From assembly GCF_042854845.1 (NCBI RefSeq), contig NZ_AP031498.1:3658001-3722000 (forward strand): DNA of 64,000 bases, given 5' to 3'. Each line of letters begins with the position of its first letter. The first letter of the stretch is position 1. The stretch is from Maricurvus nonylphenolicus. Lineage in GTDB: Bacteria; Pseudomonadota; Gammaproteobacteria; Pseudomonadales; Cellvibrionaceae. Shown here in pieces: positions 24,990 through 34,616 of this stretch. The position numbers were made by a program, and so were the translations under genes. The notes under the pieces are model-generated. The model was not told the DNA's origin. It saw only the letters and a program-made list of their open reading frames with translations, and ran no database searches.

Positions 24990-26951
24990 TTAACCCGCAT
25001 TATTTTCAGTCGGTACATACCATATCGGTGAAGACCAGGCACGTTCCTGTATGGTTTCAGCGAGCCCTTCCCTTGGCGTGACACCTGCCCGAATGGCATC
25101 CCAGGTCGACCAGCGACAGACCGGATTTTCCAGTACGCGGACATAATAAAACGCCCGCTCGGACGCCTTGAAGTCAGGGTCGCGCCAACGTGATTGTAAT
25201 TCTGCGGCACCAACATCTTCACTGAAGCTGCAATCATCTAGGTTGACCGTTGCACCGTTATCCCCGCAGCGATGCGTGGTGGGATCAACCGTAATCCCGT
25301 CTGAACAAGCTACATCGTATACCTGTTCATGAACCTTACCCTCGGCCAACCAGCCCTTAATGATCTGTAATCGCTGCAAAGGCGCGCTATGCACATCACG
25401 TGACGCCCATATAATAAACTCGGGAGCTTGACCACCCTTTGCCAATAGATCCGCCCCCATAGGCACACCACCCGCATAGGACTCACGAATCCAATTTTGA
25501 CTATCAAAAGACGGCAGATCGTAACCGGAAAAAAATCTGACTCTTATTTTTGTCCCACTGGTACCAAATGTTTCCTTGCGTTGCATTGATTCAAAGAGTG
25601 AATCCCGAGTATTTTGCTCAGCCCAAATACCGACCAAGCCCCCTGCACTAAACGCGGTAGGGCTTGGATCAGGTTGATAGATCTTTTTTACCTCTACGGA
25701 TTTTACATTTTTTGGTGATGCTTCTGCTTTAGGCCCAAAAGCCTTCAAGTCCACCTCACCACTTTCAATAACTGCCTTTGGTATCGGTACTGTTCCGCGA
25801 TGTACACCTGTCATGTCCAACAGGCCTGCTTTGCCCCAATAATTATCCTCATCGCCGGCATAGCTGCCGTTATGCGTATCGCTGGAGCCGATAATACCAA
25901 AGTGAAAAGGATCAAACCCTTTTTCTTCTGCCAATGCTAAGCCGTTTTTATAGGCTTCACGGACGTAACTGTTGTTGATCTTTCCTTGGATGTGAGTACC
26001 AATTAAATAAGGGTAAATTTCAAAACCTGCCCATTCATCATTGGGGGACAACAAGGGATGGGTTTCAGACGTACCCTTAATTTGACTAATCTCAAAAAGA
26101 GGTTCATTACGCATGCGCAGCTCAGCATAGCTTTCACTCAGGGGATTTCCTGAGAAATCCACCAAGCTAAACATCTGGCCGTTAGAAGCATTGCCATTAT
26201 GTGGGATAGCCAGGGTATCAATTCCCTCCTCTCGGAGCCCATCCATCCATCGCCATAAATCTTCGGGATTCAAAGAATCAAGCCGCGAAAAAGGGATCTC
26301 GGGAGCTTCACTCCCCTTGAAAATGACATTTCGGTGGAGGTTTGCGGTGCCAGGATGTGACGTGTACTCATAGGCAACAAAAGCAGTGAAATTACCCGGG
26401 TCATTGTGTCGATTGGCGGCCTCCACAGTGTCTTTCCAGGCAGACTTAGTCGTCGGCAGGTCCTCAATTTCCTTGAAGCGCGGACTATCGGGATTATGGA
26501 ATTTAGCTATGGCTTTGAATGCGGCTATACGCCCCTCGATTTTGGGCGTATCCACAAACGTTTTAGCTTCTGGGTGATTAGATATCGGATTACTAGGGTC
26601 ATTCATACCGGCAAACAAACCAAGGTAGAATCCGTGATCAGCCACTGCATAAAAATCCAACGGCTGCCTCAACTTCATATCAAAACCACCGGGATGTCGC
26701 AGGGCTCCACCTTTGGCAAATCGATAGGCATCGTCCGGCGTAGCAACTGTACCAAACACAAATGCATCAAACGAATAGTTGGTATGGACATGCAGATCGC
26801 CAAAGTAGGCATTGCGCTCAGGATTTGAAGGAATCACAACGTCTGTGTCACTGATAGAGCCGATGGAGAGCTCTTCAGTCTCAGCCTTTTTCACATCCTG
26901 CGTACAAGCGCTGGATAGCATAATTGACGTTATAATGAGTAGTTTGCGCAT
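24990..26951 (-). CDS. DUF3604 lipoprotein, PHP-like putative hydrolase
   Basis: A 653-residue protein. The N-terminus is a lipoprotein signal with lipobox LSSAC (Cys16), so it should be anchored to a membrane facing the periplasm or outside. The body matches DUF3604: YFGDLHVHTNYSFDAF with an HxH metal motif as in PHP hydrolases, DFYAVADHGFYLG, and GIIGSSDTHNGSYAGDEDN. Predicted metal sites suggest a hydrolase acting on phospho- or carboxyl esters, but no member of DUF3604 has a function I can name with certainty. Located 100 nt after the SDR on the same strand and upstream of the TonB receptor, within the presumed ECF regulon. Confidence 0.85.
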   Translation of the reverse strand: MRKLLIITSIMLSSACTQDVKKAETEELSIGSISDTDVVIPSNPERNAYFGDLHVHTNYSFDAFVFGTVATPDDAYRFAKGGALRHPGGFDMKLRQPLDFYAVADHGFYLGLFAGMNDPSNPISNHPEAKTFVDTPKIEGRIAAFKAIAKFHNPDSPRFKEIEDLPTTKSAWKDTVEAANRHNDPGNFTAFVAYEYTSHPGTANLHRNVIFKGSEAPEIPFSRLDSLNPEDLWRWMDGLREEGIDTLAIPHNGNASNGQMFSLVDFSGNPLSESYAELRMRNEPLFEISQIKGTSETHPLLSPNDEWAGFEIYPYLIGTHIQGKINNSYVREAYKNGLALAEEKGFDPFHFGIIGSSDTHNGSYAGDEDNYWGKAGLLDMTGVHRGTVPIPKAVIESGEVDLKAFGPKAEASPKNVKSVEVKKIYQPDPSPTAFSAGGLVGIWAEQNTRDSLFESMQRKETFGTSGTKIRVRFFSGYDLPSFDSQNWIRESYAGGVPMGADLLAKGGQAPEFIIWASRDVHSAPLQRLQIIKGWLAEGKVHEQVYDVACSDGITVDPTTHRCGDNGATVNLDDCSFSEDVGAAELQSRWRDPDFKASERAFYYVRVLENPVCRWSTWDAIRAGVTPREGLAETIQERAWSSPIWYVPTENNAG

Positions 26952-27051
26952 GTTGCTTCTCTTTATTCTATATCGTCTGCAATTCTTTTTTAAACAGTCA
27001 CGCGATGCGTATCAAGTCAGCACCTACACTGGAAATTCCCCTTTCTCCGGC

Positions 27052-27831
27052 TTATTTGGGTGGCATCCGAATACCACCATCCATGCGAATAACTTCCGCA
27101 TTCAGATAGGGGTTAGTGATGCATTCCATAACGGTGAACGCTAACTCCTCACCACGCCCCAGGCGCTTCGGAAACAACACGGATTGTCCCAAGTGAGCTT
27201 TAAAGGCCTCGGCATGCTCACCTTCACCATAGATCGGTGTATCGATCAAACCCGGTGCTACGGTGTTAACGCGAATACCCACAGCGCTCAAATCTCGAGC
27301 TATGGGTAGCGTCATACCTGCGACCCCAGCCTTAGAAGCGGAATACGAAGCTTGACCAATCTGTCCATCAAAGGCTGCACAGGAGGCCAAATTAACAATA
27401 ACGCCACGACTGCCGTCTGTATCCATAACATCTGTTTTGGCCATGGCTGCGGCCGCGCGACTCAGAACGTTAAAGGTACCCACCAGGTTAACCTGGATAA
27501 CAAAATCAAAACCCTTTATATCCATTGGTTCATTGTTGCGATCAATAGTGCGTGCGGGTAAGCCTAAGCCTGCAGAATTAACACAAACACGTAACGGGCC
27601 GAGCTCGCATGCCGTAGCGACGGCGGCATCGGCATCCTCTGTTTTGGTGACATCACATTTAGCAAACACGCCGCCAATTTCTTTAGCGATCTGACTGCCG
27701 CGCTCTTCGTTAAGATCGGCAATCACCACTTTGGAGCCAGCCTCTGCGAGCTGACGCGCTGTGGCCTCACCAATACCGGAAGCACCGCCGGTAACGATGG
27801 ATGAACTCCCTTCAAGATTTACTCTTGGCAT
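27052..27831 (-). CDS. SDR, 17-beta-HSD10 / 3-hydroxyacyl-CoA dehydrogenase type
   Basis: A 259-residue NAD-dependent dehydrogenase. TGGASGIG cofactor motif, NSAG, active-site Ser in NLASCAAFDG, and the catalytic YSASK. The overall pattern (APGLIDTPIYGEG, MECITNPYLNAEVIRMDGGI) matches the HSD17B10 group, which oxidises 3-hydroxyacyl-CoA and hydroxysteroids. That suits a beta-oxidation step for an acyl-CoA made by the nearby FadD-like enzyme. ATG 27831 has AGGA 8 nt upstream, better than ATG 27837. ECF promoter motif A lies about 65 nt upstream. Confidence 0.86.
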   Translation of the reverse strand: MPRVNLEGSSSIVTGGASGIGEATARQLAEAGSKVVIADLNEERGSQIAKEIGGVFAKCDVTKTEDADAAVATACELGPLRVCVNSAGLGLPARTIDRNNEPMDIKGFDFVIQVNLVGTFNVLSRAAAAMAKTDVMDTDGSRGVIVNLASCAAFDGQIGQASYSASKAGVAGMTLPIARDLSAVGIRVNTVAPGLIDTPIYGEGEHAEAFKAHLGQSVLFPKRLGRGEELAFTVMECITNPYLNAEVIRMDGGIRMPPK

Positions 27832-27895
27832 AACCATTATCCTTTAACATATTTTAATGGGACCTATTCTCGAAAACTATTTTCCGTGTAAAGTC

Positions 27896-27929
27896 TACGA
27901 CAAGTTACACACACATAACCCTTACTCAA
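27896..27929 (-). promoter_or_regulatory. ECF-type promoter motif A
   Basis: Minus strand: GAGTAAGGG, 16 nt, then TGTC in TTGTCGTA. Start of transcription expected near 27890, about 60 nt before the SDR start codon. Confidence 0.78.
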
Positions 27930-28000
27930 CCTGTCAAGAATCAAAAGGTAATCCTGGCAGCTGCCACTGCGCTTACCCAATCATGCAACCTCCTAAAACT

Positions 28001-28027
28001 ACAAAGGCTTCTTAACGAAGCCTTTGT
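28001..28027 (-). terminator. Hairpin after fecR-like gene
   Basis: Perfect 11-bp stem (ACAAAGGCTTC/GAAGCCTTTGT) with a 6-nt loop, 32 nt after the anti-sigma stop; the U-run is weak (TAGTTTT). Confidence 0.6.
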
Positions 28028-28058
28028 AAACAGGTAATAATTTCAATCGGAAATTCTA

Positions 28059-29186
28059 CTATCGCGCAGAAAGGTGGATAAGGTTGCTCCCTGCCGCCTC
28101 GGATTTGATATTGAAGTTATCATGCAACCCGCCCAGCAACGCATCTATATCGTCGGTTTTAAAATATCCGCCAATACGAATCTGACTTATAGATGCGTCA
28201 ACAATGACGAATTTCTGATCGGTATAACGGGAAAACTCTTTGAGTGCCTCTTCAAGTGTTTCGCCTTTGAAGATCAAATTTCCTTCACGCCACGCCAACT
28301 TTCGATTAAGATCTTCAGGCTCTACAAACGTATGCGATTCAATCACATTACTGTATTGTGCGACATATCCTGCATCAAGGATCGCTTCGCGGACATTCGA
28401 CTCATGTAAATTATTAAACTGTACCTCAGCGTCAACACTGAGTCTGGGCTCGGAATCTTTCGAACTAACATCAGCGTAAACTTTAACAGTGCCTTCAGTA
28501 ACCGTAACCTCAACTCGCTCTGCCTCAGAACGCACATTGAACGCCGTACCTACAGCCCAAACCATACCTTTGCCCGCGTATACCAAAAACGGACGTTGCG
28601 GTTCTTTAGCTACATCAACATTGATCTCACCACGTAGCAGCTTAACGACTCTTCTAGAACGGGTATATTCAACGTTGACACGGCTATTGGTATTGAGCGT
28701 AACACTGGTGCCGTCTTCCAGAACAAAATTAGCACGTTCGCCTACGGCGGTTACAAAATTTCGTTGTACGGGTTTTGAGTACAGCAAGCCTTCGAGAGCA
28801 GTGGAATTAAGGAGTACCAACGCCAAAAGTACACTGACAGCAACAGCCCCTGAGGCAAACATAGTCATTCGTACGCGCTCACCAAAAGCTGTCAATACGG
28901 AACATATTGACGCATAGAACCCCTTCAGCTCCGATTTATTGTCCGATATCGGGAACATTTCTGCCAACTCTTCGAGTATCGCCATCGAATCCCAGTTAGC
29001 TGCGGCCTTAAGAAGATAGTCTCTATGAAAATCACTACGGGTTACCCAAGCCTGAAACTCCTGCGTTTCCTGCTCGCTGAGATCACGCTGATCCAGTCTT
29101 ACTAACCACGCACAGGCTTCTTGCTTTATCTCAGCACGGTTGGGAAATGGCGCAACATTATCGCTACTGCTGGAATCACTATGCAT
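28059..29186 (-). CDS. fecR: FecR-type anti-sigma / sigma regulator
   Basis: A 375-residue inner-membrane regulator. Residues 12-70 form the cytoplasmic sigma-binding domain (ACAWLVRLDQRDLSEQETQE). One membrane span is at about 107-130 (FASGAVAVSVLLALVLL). The periplasmic FecR domain follows (VGERANFVLEDGTSVTLNTN; WAVGTAFNVRSEAERVEVTV), then a DUF4974-like tail that would contact the STN domain of the TonB receptor. GGAGG precedes ATG 29186 and the sigma stop is 4 nt away, so the two are coupled. It would keep the ECF sigma inactive until the receptor is loaded. Confidence 0.9.
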   Translation of the reverse strand: MHSDSSSSDNVAPFPNRAEIKQEACAWLVRLDQRDLSEQETQEFQAWVTRSDFHRDYLLKAAANWDSMAILEELAEMFPISDNKSELKGFYASICSVLTAFGERVRMTMFASGAVAVSVLLALVLLNSTALEGLLYSKPVQRNFVTAVGERANFVLEDGTSVTLNTNSRVNVEYTRSRRVVKLLRGEINVDVAKEPQRPFLVYAGKGMVWAVGTAFNVRSEAERVEVTVTEGTVKVYADVSSKDSEPRLSVDAEVQFNNLHESNVREAILDAGYVAQYSNVIESHTFVEPEDLNRKLAWREGNLIFKGETLEEALKEFSRYTDQKFVIVDASISQIRIGGYFKTDDIDALLGGLHDNFNIKSEAAGSNLIHLSAR

Positions 29187-29190
29187 TTAT

Positions 29191-29799
29191 CTACCCTCCA
29201 TTCCGTGAGGCGTTATCTTTCGTGGCATCTACGTTCATGCTTTCTTCTGCATCCATATAATCGGTACACCGCTGCAGGGCTTTGGTAAGGTGTGCTTCCA
29301 CCGTTTTAAGACTGATGTCACATCGCTCAGCTATTTCCTGTTGAGAAAAACCATAGACCCTTCTCAATACAAAAACCCGTTGGCATTTAACCGGAAGTTG
29401 ACGCACTGCCCTACAGAATTTCTCAAATTTTTGCCTTGACTCAAATTCAGCTTCTAGTGTAGGACTCTCCAATAAGACAGTTTCAGGAAGCAAATCCCCT
29501 AGTGAGTCTGTCAATCGATAGCTGCTTTTATTCAGCGTATTGATGGCAAGATTCTTGACCGACCGGTATAGATAAGGCTCAACTAGACTTATTTTTCGCT
29601 CTTTTTGTGCCTCAAAAGCCTTGATAAATGCTTCCTGAACCACATCCTCAACCTCATGAGGTCTGCCGCGAAAAAAACGCGATGCAAAACGCATCAGTGC
29701 CGATCTTTGCTCGCCATAGACTGTGGCCAAATCACTGGGCTTTGCTGAATCCTTTCCAGCCTCTTTGCCCTTCCCCTGATTGTTCGATGGCATAATCAT
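29191..29799 (-). CDS. fecI: ECF sigma factor, FecI-like
   Basis: A sigma-70 family factor of about 202 residues with only regions 2 and 4. Region 2: EVEDVVQEAFIKAFEAQ and PYLYRSVKNLAINTLN. Region 4: LPVKCQRVFVLRRVYGFSQQ then EIAERCDISLKTVEAHL. Start is uncertain: ATG 29799 (MIMPSNN) is used because region 2 begins 25 residues later; the frame runs to ATG 29895 through a segment of little similarity. ECF promoter motif C sits upstream (30014-30048), suggesting autoregulation. Together with FecR and the STN receptor it forms a complete cell-surface signalling circuit. Confidence 0.88.
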   Translation of the reverse strand: MIMPSNNQGKGKEAGKDSAKPSDLATVYGEQRSALMRFASRFFRGRPHEVEDVVQEAFIKAFEAQKERKISLVEPYLYRSVKNLAINTLNKSSYRLTDSLGDLLPETVLLESPTLEAEFESRQKFEKFCRAVRQLPVKCQRVFVLRRVYGFSQQEIAERCDISLKTVEAHLTKALQRCTDYMDAEESMNVDATKDNASRNGG

Positions 29800-30013
29800 T
29801 GTGGAGCGATCAACAGGCCTAACGACATGAGCCTCTCTCCCAGCCGACCTCGCAGGGGCCGGAATAGGACAGAGCCCGCAAAAACCCAGGGGCAATCCCA
29901 GAACTTATCAAGGCTCAGCTGAATGTCGCTGTGAGTCTTCACACTCAGTATTTCTTGTGGCATGGTTTTTGTCCTTTCATCGTACAAGCGCGCTTGTTTT
30001 TCTTCGCACTAGT

Positions 30014-30048
30014 GTAGGACAAGCGATGTCAGTAAAACCCTTACTCAA
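30014..30048 (-). promoter_or_regulatory. ECF-type promoter motif C (sigma factor autoregulation)
   Basis: Minus strand: GAGTAAGGG, 16 nt, then TGTC in TTGTCCTAC. Predicted start near 30007, upstream of the sigma factor gene. Nothing else is evident in 29800-30165. Confidence 0.72.
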
Positions 30049-30165
30049 CGACTAAAAGATTAGATTTCTTTCAAAAATGATAGAACTGGTCAAAAATATC
30101 AAAATAAGGGCCAATCCTTTGCCACTTTTCGGAAAATCAGTGAGATTGTCCCTCCTAAGGCGATA

Positions 30166-32604
30166 TCAGAGGCTATATGACACTCTTAAGCCTAGCGTCC
30201 TAGGCGGTGCATACATACCAATAACTCCACCAATGTCGCTGGGCAGGATCCACTCCAGGTATTCCTCATCAGTCAAGTTCTTGACATAAAGCTGAACCAT
30301 CCAACCATTCACTAAACCATCGCGCCAGGTCAGTCGAAAATCCTGAAGAGTGTTTGAATCAATACGTGTGATATCACGCTCAAATGCATCACCATAGTAT
30401 TCACTGGTGTACAGTACATCGTATCGCGCATGAATAGATCCACCCGATTTAAGTTCGAAACTCTGCTGAAGGACTAATTGCGCCTTAAGGTCAGGGGCAC
30501 GTAATAAAGCGTTTCCACTCACATCTACGTCAGGATCACCCAAAATGAGGTTATCGCCAATCATCGCATCCGTAAATTCGGCGTTTTGTATACTCAAACC
30601 AGCCGCCACCTGAAATCCCTTGGACGGTTTCGCTACAAACTCAAACTCTGCGCCATAAATCCGAGACTCCCCCGCATTATCAAAGTTGGCCTGGCCAGCA
30701 AACCAGGTTCGGATCTGCATATCGGTGTAGTCGTAGAAATAGAAAGCTCCATTTAACGTCATTCTATGATCAAGATAGGCGCTTTTAAAACCCAGCTCGT
30801 ACGCGAGAATCGCTTCTTCATCATAGGTATCATTGCACACGGTGGCGTTAATGCCACCGGCCTTAAATCCACTGGAAACGGCCCCATATAACATTGCATC
30901 TTCTGTAAGATCGTAATCGAAGCCTAGCTTGAAAGTCGGTGTCTCCCAGGTTTCAGAAATTCCGGAGTTCTCGCACAAACTAACACGAGCATTTCCAATC
31001 GTATTGATGCCTGTAAGTACAGCATCTCTCTCATCTTTTGAGTAACGCGCGCCAGCTGTGACTCTCAAGCGATCCGTTAGGTGATAATTTGCCTGCGCGA
31101 ATAGACCCATTGATTCAAGCTCATCAGAGTACTGCCTGAGTGCAGTTAGTGAGCCAAATGCATCGGAAACGACAGGCGCGACGGCATAAAGTGAGGCATC
31201 ATCAGAGTAATAGTTCACCCCTACAATCCAGTCCAACCGCTCATCAAGTGCATTACCTACAAGATTAACTTCAACACTGTACTCCTCTGCACTTTCTTCT
31301 AAATCAATGGTCAAAAGTGGTAAATCTGTCCCATCAGAGTCACTTAAGCTATCACGCCTTGAATTACGGTAGGAGACAACGGAACTCAGAACCAAGTCGT
31401 TATAATTCCAGGATAAGGAGCCACTGACGCCCCAGAGTTCAAGCAACTGAGTGGTGGTAATATCGCCGTATACGTCCCTGGTTTTCCTCCCCCCTGAGCG
31501 AGCGCCGCTGGCTAGAGGACCAGGTACACCAGGGGGAAGTACACCGGGCACATCCTCAAGCCATGTCCTGGGGCGATTATGGGTATCACTTTTCTGATAA
31601 TCCCCTCTTAAAATAACTTCCAAATCATCGCTCGGCGTATAGAGCAGCGACACAGCGGTAGAATTCAAATCCTCCGCATCAACGTCATCACCGTTAACCA
31701 AATTTTTCGCATACCCATCGCGCCCCTTATACAGGTAGAAGCCTCGAACAGCCAGTACATCATCAACGATACCTGTCGAGCCAGATATACTGCACTGTTT
31801 AGCACCGTAGTTACCGATGGAACCCGTCAGTTTGGCTGTTGCCTCAAAGGTCGGTTTCTTTCTGGTAATATTGATATTACCGCCGGTACTGTTACGCCCG
31901 TATAATGTGCCCTGCGGCCCCCTCAACACCTCAAATCTATCAGCGTCCTGAAAGGCGGCCGTATTAGTAAAGCCATGTCCGTGATACACGCCGTCTACAT
32001 AGATTGCTACCCCGGGGTTTTGACCAACATTCACATCATCTTGACCCACACCTCTAATATAGACTTGGGTTCCCGCAGGAGCGTTATTGAAAGTGATGCT
32101 AGGCGCTAGCATTTGCAGATCACGGATATCTTCGACCTGGGTAATTTCAACTACATCCGGTGTCACCGCAGTAATTGCAATCGGCGTACTCTGCAATAAC
32201 GTTTCGCGCTTTTCTGAAGTGACGGTGATTTCTTCAATAATATTCGAGTCATCAGATAGCAAAGCGTGAACTGAGTTATCACCTTCAACCCCAACGTCAC
32301 TACTCACGGATATAACCAAGCGCCCCCCCTCTCCAAACTCTGCCTGCAACCCTGAATTCAGGAGAAGAATATTAACTGCTCTTGATAGGCTATATCGTCC
32401 TTTCAACCGATTAGTACGGAATTGCACTATCACATCGTACTGGTATATCACCGAAATATCGGCTTGCTGCCCAAGTGCTGTGAGCGCATCACTTGCGTTT
32501 TGCTGGGGAATATCGAAATGAAAGATAGGTACCGCCGCATGCGATACATTCGCACACAGGATAAAAAAAATAACATAGAAAATCCGTAATGAACTTATTT
32601 TCAT
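30166..32604 (-). CDS. TonB-dependent receptor with STN domain (FecA-type transducer)
   Basis: A 812-residue outer-membrane receptor and signal transducer. Signal peptide 1-23 (ending NVSHA), then the STN domain at about 25-100 (FDIPQQNASDALTALGQQ; VNILLLNSGLQAEFGEGG), the TonB box region EEITVTSEKRETLL, plug and barrel. The STN domain is what contacts FecR-like proteins when ligand is bound. The ATG at 32604 is chosen because promoter motif D (32689-32723) covers the more upstream ATG 32706 and because MKISSL opens a normal signal peptide. It is a close paralogue of the receptor at 22286. Substrate unknown; neighbours are catabolic, not siderophore genes. Confidence 0.88.
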   Translation of the reverse strand: MKISSLRIFYVIFFILCANVSHAAVPIFHFDIPQQNASDALTALGQQADISVIYQYDVIVQFRTNRLKGRYSLSRAVNILLLNSGLQAEFGEGGRLVISVSSDVGVEGDNSVHALLSDDSNIIEEITVTSEKRETLLQSTPIAITAVTPDVVEITQVEDIRDLQMLAPSITFNNAPAGTQVYIRGVGQDDVNVGQNPGVAIYVDGVYHGHGFTNTAAFQDADRFEVLRGPQGTLYGRNSTGGNINITRKKPTFEATAKLTGSIGNYGAKQCSISGSTGIVDDVLAVRGFYLYKGRDGYAKNLVNGDDVDAEDLNSTAVSLLYTPSDDLEVILRGDYQKSDTHNRPRTWLEDVPGVLPPGVPGPLASGARSGGRKTRDVYGDITTTQLLELWGVSGSLSWNYNDLVLSSVVSYRNSRRDSLSDSDGTDLPLLTIDLEESAEEYSVEVNLVGNALDERLDWIVGVNYYSDDASLYAVAPVVSDAFGSLTALRQYSDELESMGLFAQANYHLTDRLRVTAGARYSKDERDAVLTGINTIGNARVSLCENSGISETWETPTFKLGFDYDLTEDAMLYGAVSSGFKAGGINATVCNDTYDEEAILAYELGFKSAYLDHRMTLNGAFYFYDYTDMQIRTWFAGQANFDNAGESRIYGAEFEFVAKPSKGFQVAAGLSIQNAEFTDAMIGDNLILGDPDVDVSGNALLRAPDLKAQLVLQQSFELKSGGSIHARYDVLYTSEYYGDAFERDITRIDSNTLQDFRLTWRDGLVNGWMVQLYVKNLTDEEYLEWILPSDIGGVIGMYAPPRTLGLRVSYSL

Positions 32605-32688
32605 TACCTTGCTGGCCATAAGTACAAACATTCGGAGTGTGCCGTTATAAAACTTCTGCCTTGAGCTGTTAATGGCTTTCGGGTCCCT

Positions 32689-32723
32689 ATAGGAGAAGTG
32701 ATACATACATAAGTCCTACTCAA
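32689..32723 (-). promoter_or_regulatory. ECF-type promoter motif D
   Basis: Minus strand: GAGTAGGAC, 16 nt, then TCTC in TTCTCCTAT; the least conserved copy (GAC for GGG, TCTC for TGTC). About 85 nt upstream of the receptor start at 32604. Confidence 0.62.
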
Positions 32724-33004
32724 TACCCCCTAAAATTAGTGTATTGCTATCATAGGATCGCCTTGTAAGCGCCTAAAAATGCGTAGCTAAAACCGATGAA
32801 GTTAGGCTACAACACAGGCATAGATGGAATCCTATAATACAGATAAACAATCGGTAGAACCATGACCACAAAACCTACTGTTTTAGTGGTAAAACGTTAT
32901 TACGAGATATCTCCGTTAGTCTTTATGGGTAGGGACTGGGTTAAACCGGTCCCCGCTTTAACGTTAGGTCCACTTACATGACTAAAATTTCAATTCTGGT
33001 CGTA
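32724..33004. other. Divergent intergenic region with palindrome
   Basis: No gene seen between the STN receptor and the DUF3089 gene. At 32931-32954 there is an imperfect palindrome (GGGAC-TGGGTTAAACCG-GTCCC) that could be an operator; otherwise the sequence is unremarkable. Confidence 0.4.
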
Positions 33005-33040
33005 TGGAGTAAGGGTTATTGTATGTGTGGTTTGTCTTAC
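33005..33040 (+). promoter_or_regulatory. ECF-type promoter motif E
   Basis: Plus strand: GAGTAAGGG, 17 nt, then TGTC in TTGTCTTAC. It overlaps the most upstream possible start of the next ORF, which supports translation from ATG 33087, about 40 nt after the predicted transcript start. Confidence 0.76.
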
Positions 33041-33086
33041 ATTTCACGAGGCCGAGCGAGGGCCTTTTTGTCATGGACAACCTGAT

Positions 33087-34259
33087 ATGAATTCCAAGAA
33101 TAAAGCCTTAGTATCAATTCTAGCTGCTTCACTGATCTGTATGGCGCTATTAGGCAGTATCTACAACGATCAGTTAAGCGCATTGTATTCTATTACCTTT
33201 GAAAAACCCGATGACAAATTCGACCCGACACTGGCAGCCAGAAAACCTGATTATAGTAACCCTGCCAACTGGGCGGCGCTTCCAACCAAAAGTGATCCCG
33301 CTGATTTGATACCTCAGGGTATTGATGATGCTGATATTCAAGGAGAAGCGCCTGTTGACGCGTTCTTTATTCACCCAACAGGTTACCTGAGTGGAGCTAG
33401 TTGGACATCTCCCATGGACCTCGATAGCGCTACTGAAGAAAACACCCAATTTATGATGGCTTATCAGGCCAGCGCATTTAATGGTTGCTGTGATATCTAC
33501 GCACCGCGATATCGGCAAGCATCGATATACAGTTACTTTACCGGATCTGATCAACTGCGCGATGAGGTGCTCGCTTTCGCATATGTAGACGTTGAAGCGG
33601 CATTTGAGTATTTTCTGAAACACTATAATAAAGGCCGCCCCTTTATTATTGCTAGTCATAGCCAGGGTACACATCACGCTTTACGACTGCTTCAGGAAAA
33701 GATTGACAATACACCACTCTACGACCGCATGATTGCCGCCTACACCCTTGGCGCCACCGAGATAGGCGTACCGAGTGAGTGGTTCGCTGACAACACGGAT
33801 ATTTCTGCATGTCGTTCGGCGACCCAGCTTGGGTGTGTTATTCATTGGGACGCTAAACTCGAAGGAACGGGCGGTGTAAAACGCGGCGTGGATAATAGTC
33901 TCTGCACCAACCCGCTAACCTGGAAAACTAACGAAAGAAAGGCGTCAGCGGAAAATCATAAAGGCGCAGTATCCATTACAGCCCCTTTCAATTTAAGCCT
34001 GGGTCGTGATAATTCTCCTACTCATATTAACATTGATCACTTAGGTGATCCCCTACCCAACCTTACATCTGCAAAATGCCAAGATGGCACTCTGCATGTG
34101 ACAGACCAGTCCACTACAGGGTTTAATCAAGCAACTCTCGGTGGCAGCTACCACCTGTATGATTACACGTTGTTTTACTTCGATATTCGCGATAACGCAA
34201 AATTGAGAGTACACACGTATCTAGAACAGCAGAAAATGTCATCAGCGAAACTCAATTAA
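33087..34259 (+). CDS. DUF3089 alpha/beta hydrolase
   Basis: A 390-residue protein with an N-terminal hydrophobic segment (about 6-26, signal or anchor). It carries the DUF3089 mark DAFFIHPTGY and a serine-hydrolase nucleophile elbow SHSQG (IIASHSQGTHHALRLL), then AYTLGATEIGVP and a Cys-containing middle segment. This points to an exported esterase or lipase-like enzyme, though no substrate is established for the family as far as I can say. Start ATG 33087 (MNSKNK) is set by promoter motif E, which overlaps the more upstream alternative at 33027. Transcribed divergently from the STN receptor. Confidence 0.82.
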   Translation: MNSKNKALVSILAASLICMALLGSIYNDQLSALYSITFEKPDDKFDPTLAARKPDYSNPANWAALPTKSDPADLIPQGIDDADIQGEAPVDAFFIHPTGYLSGASWTSPMDLDSATEENTQFMMAYQASAFNGCCDIYAPRYRQASIYSYFTGSDQLRDEVLAFAYVDVEAAFEYFLKHYNKGRPFIIASHSQGTHHALRLLQEKIDNTPLYDRMIAAYTLGATEIGVPSEWFADNTDISACRSATQLGCVIHWDAKLEGTGGVKRGVDNSLCTNPLTWKTNERKASAENHKGAVSITAPFNLSLGRDNSPTHINIDHLGDPLPNLTSAKCQDGTLHVTDQSTTGFNQATLGGSYHLYDYTLFYFDIRDNAKLRVHTYLEQQKMSSAKLN

Positions 34260-34442
34260 ATTATTTTGAATTGACTGGACCAAGCAGGCCAATAACCAAT
34301 CACCAGCTAGCCTAAACGTTTATGAAAAACACCCAGAACCCAAGATCTGTGCGAGTACATTACGTGATCTTCCTTAAACTCCTACCTTGATAGTCCTCAC
34401 TTCAAAGAAGCGGTATGAAAATTAATATAGACATCTTTTAGC

Positions 34443-34478
34443 TACAGTAAGGGATATGCGCTTGTGAGCTGTCTTATG
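34443..34478 (+). promoter_or_regulatory. ECF-type promoter motif F
   Basis: Plus strand: CAGTAAGGG, 16 nt, then TGTC in CTGTCTTAT, about 140 nt before the SDR start at 34617. No gene is seen elsewhere in 34260-34616. Confidence 0.7.
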
Positions 34479-34616
34479 CTGCTCTGAGGAAATTAAAAAT
34501 TTCGTAGTTGAGGTGTTATTCCCTAACATGATGGGCACTTATTTAATAATCCATTCTATAACACCTTTCACGAATTAAATTCAACGATATAAAAGACAGA
34601 CCCAACAGGTGATAAC

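Noticed and set aside
29800..29895. Extended N-terminus of the ECF sigma factor from ATG 29895
   Set aside because: The added 32 residues are Pro/Arg-rich and unlike sigma region 1 or 2; kept only as an alternative.
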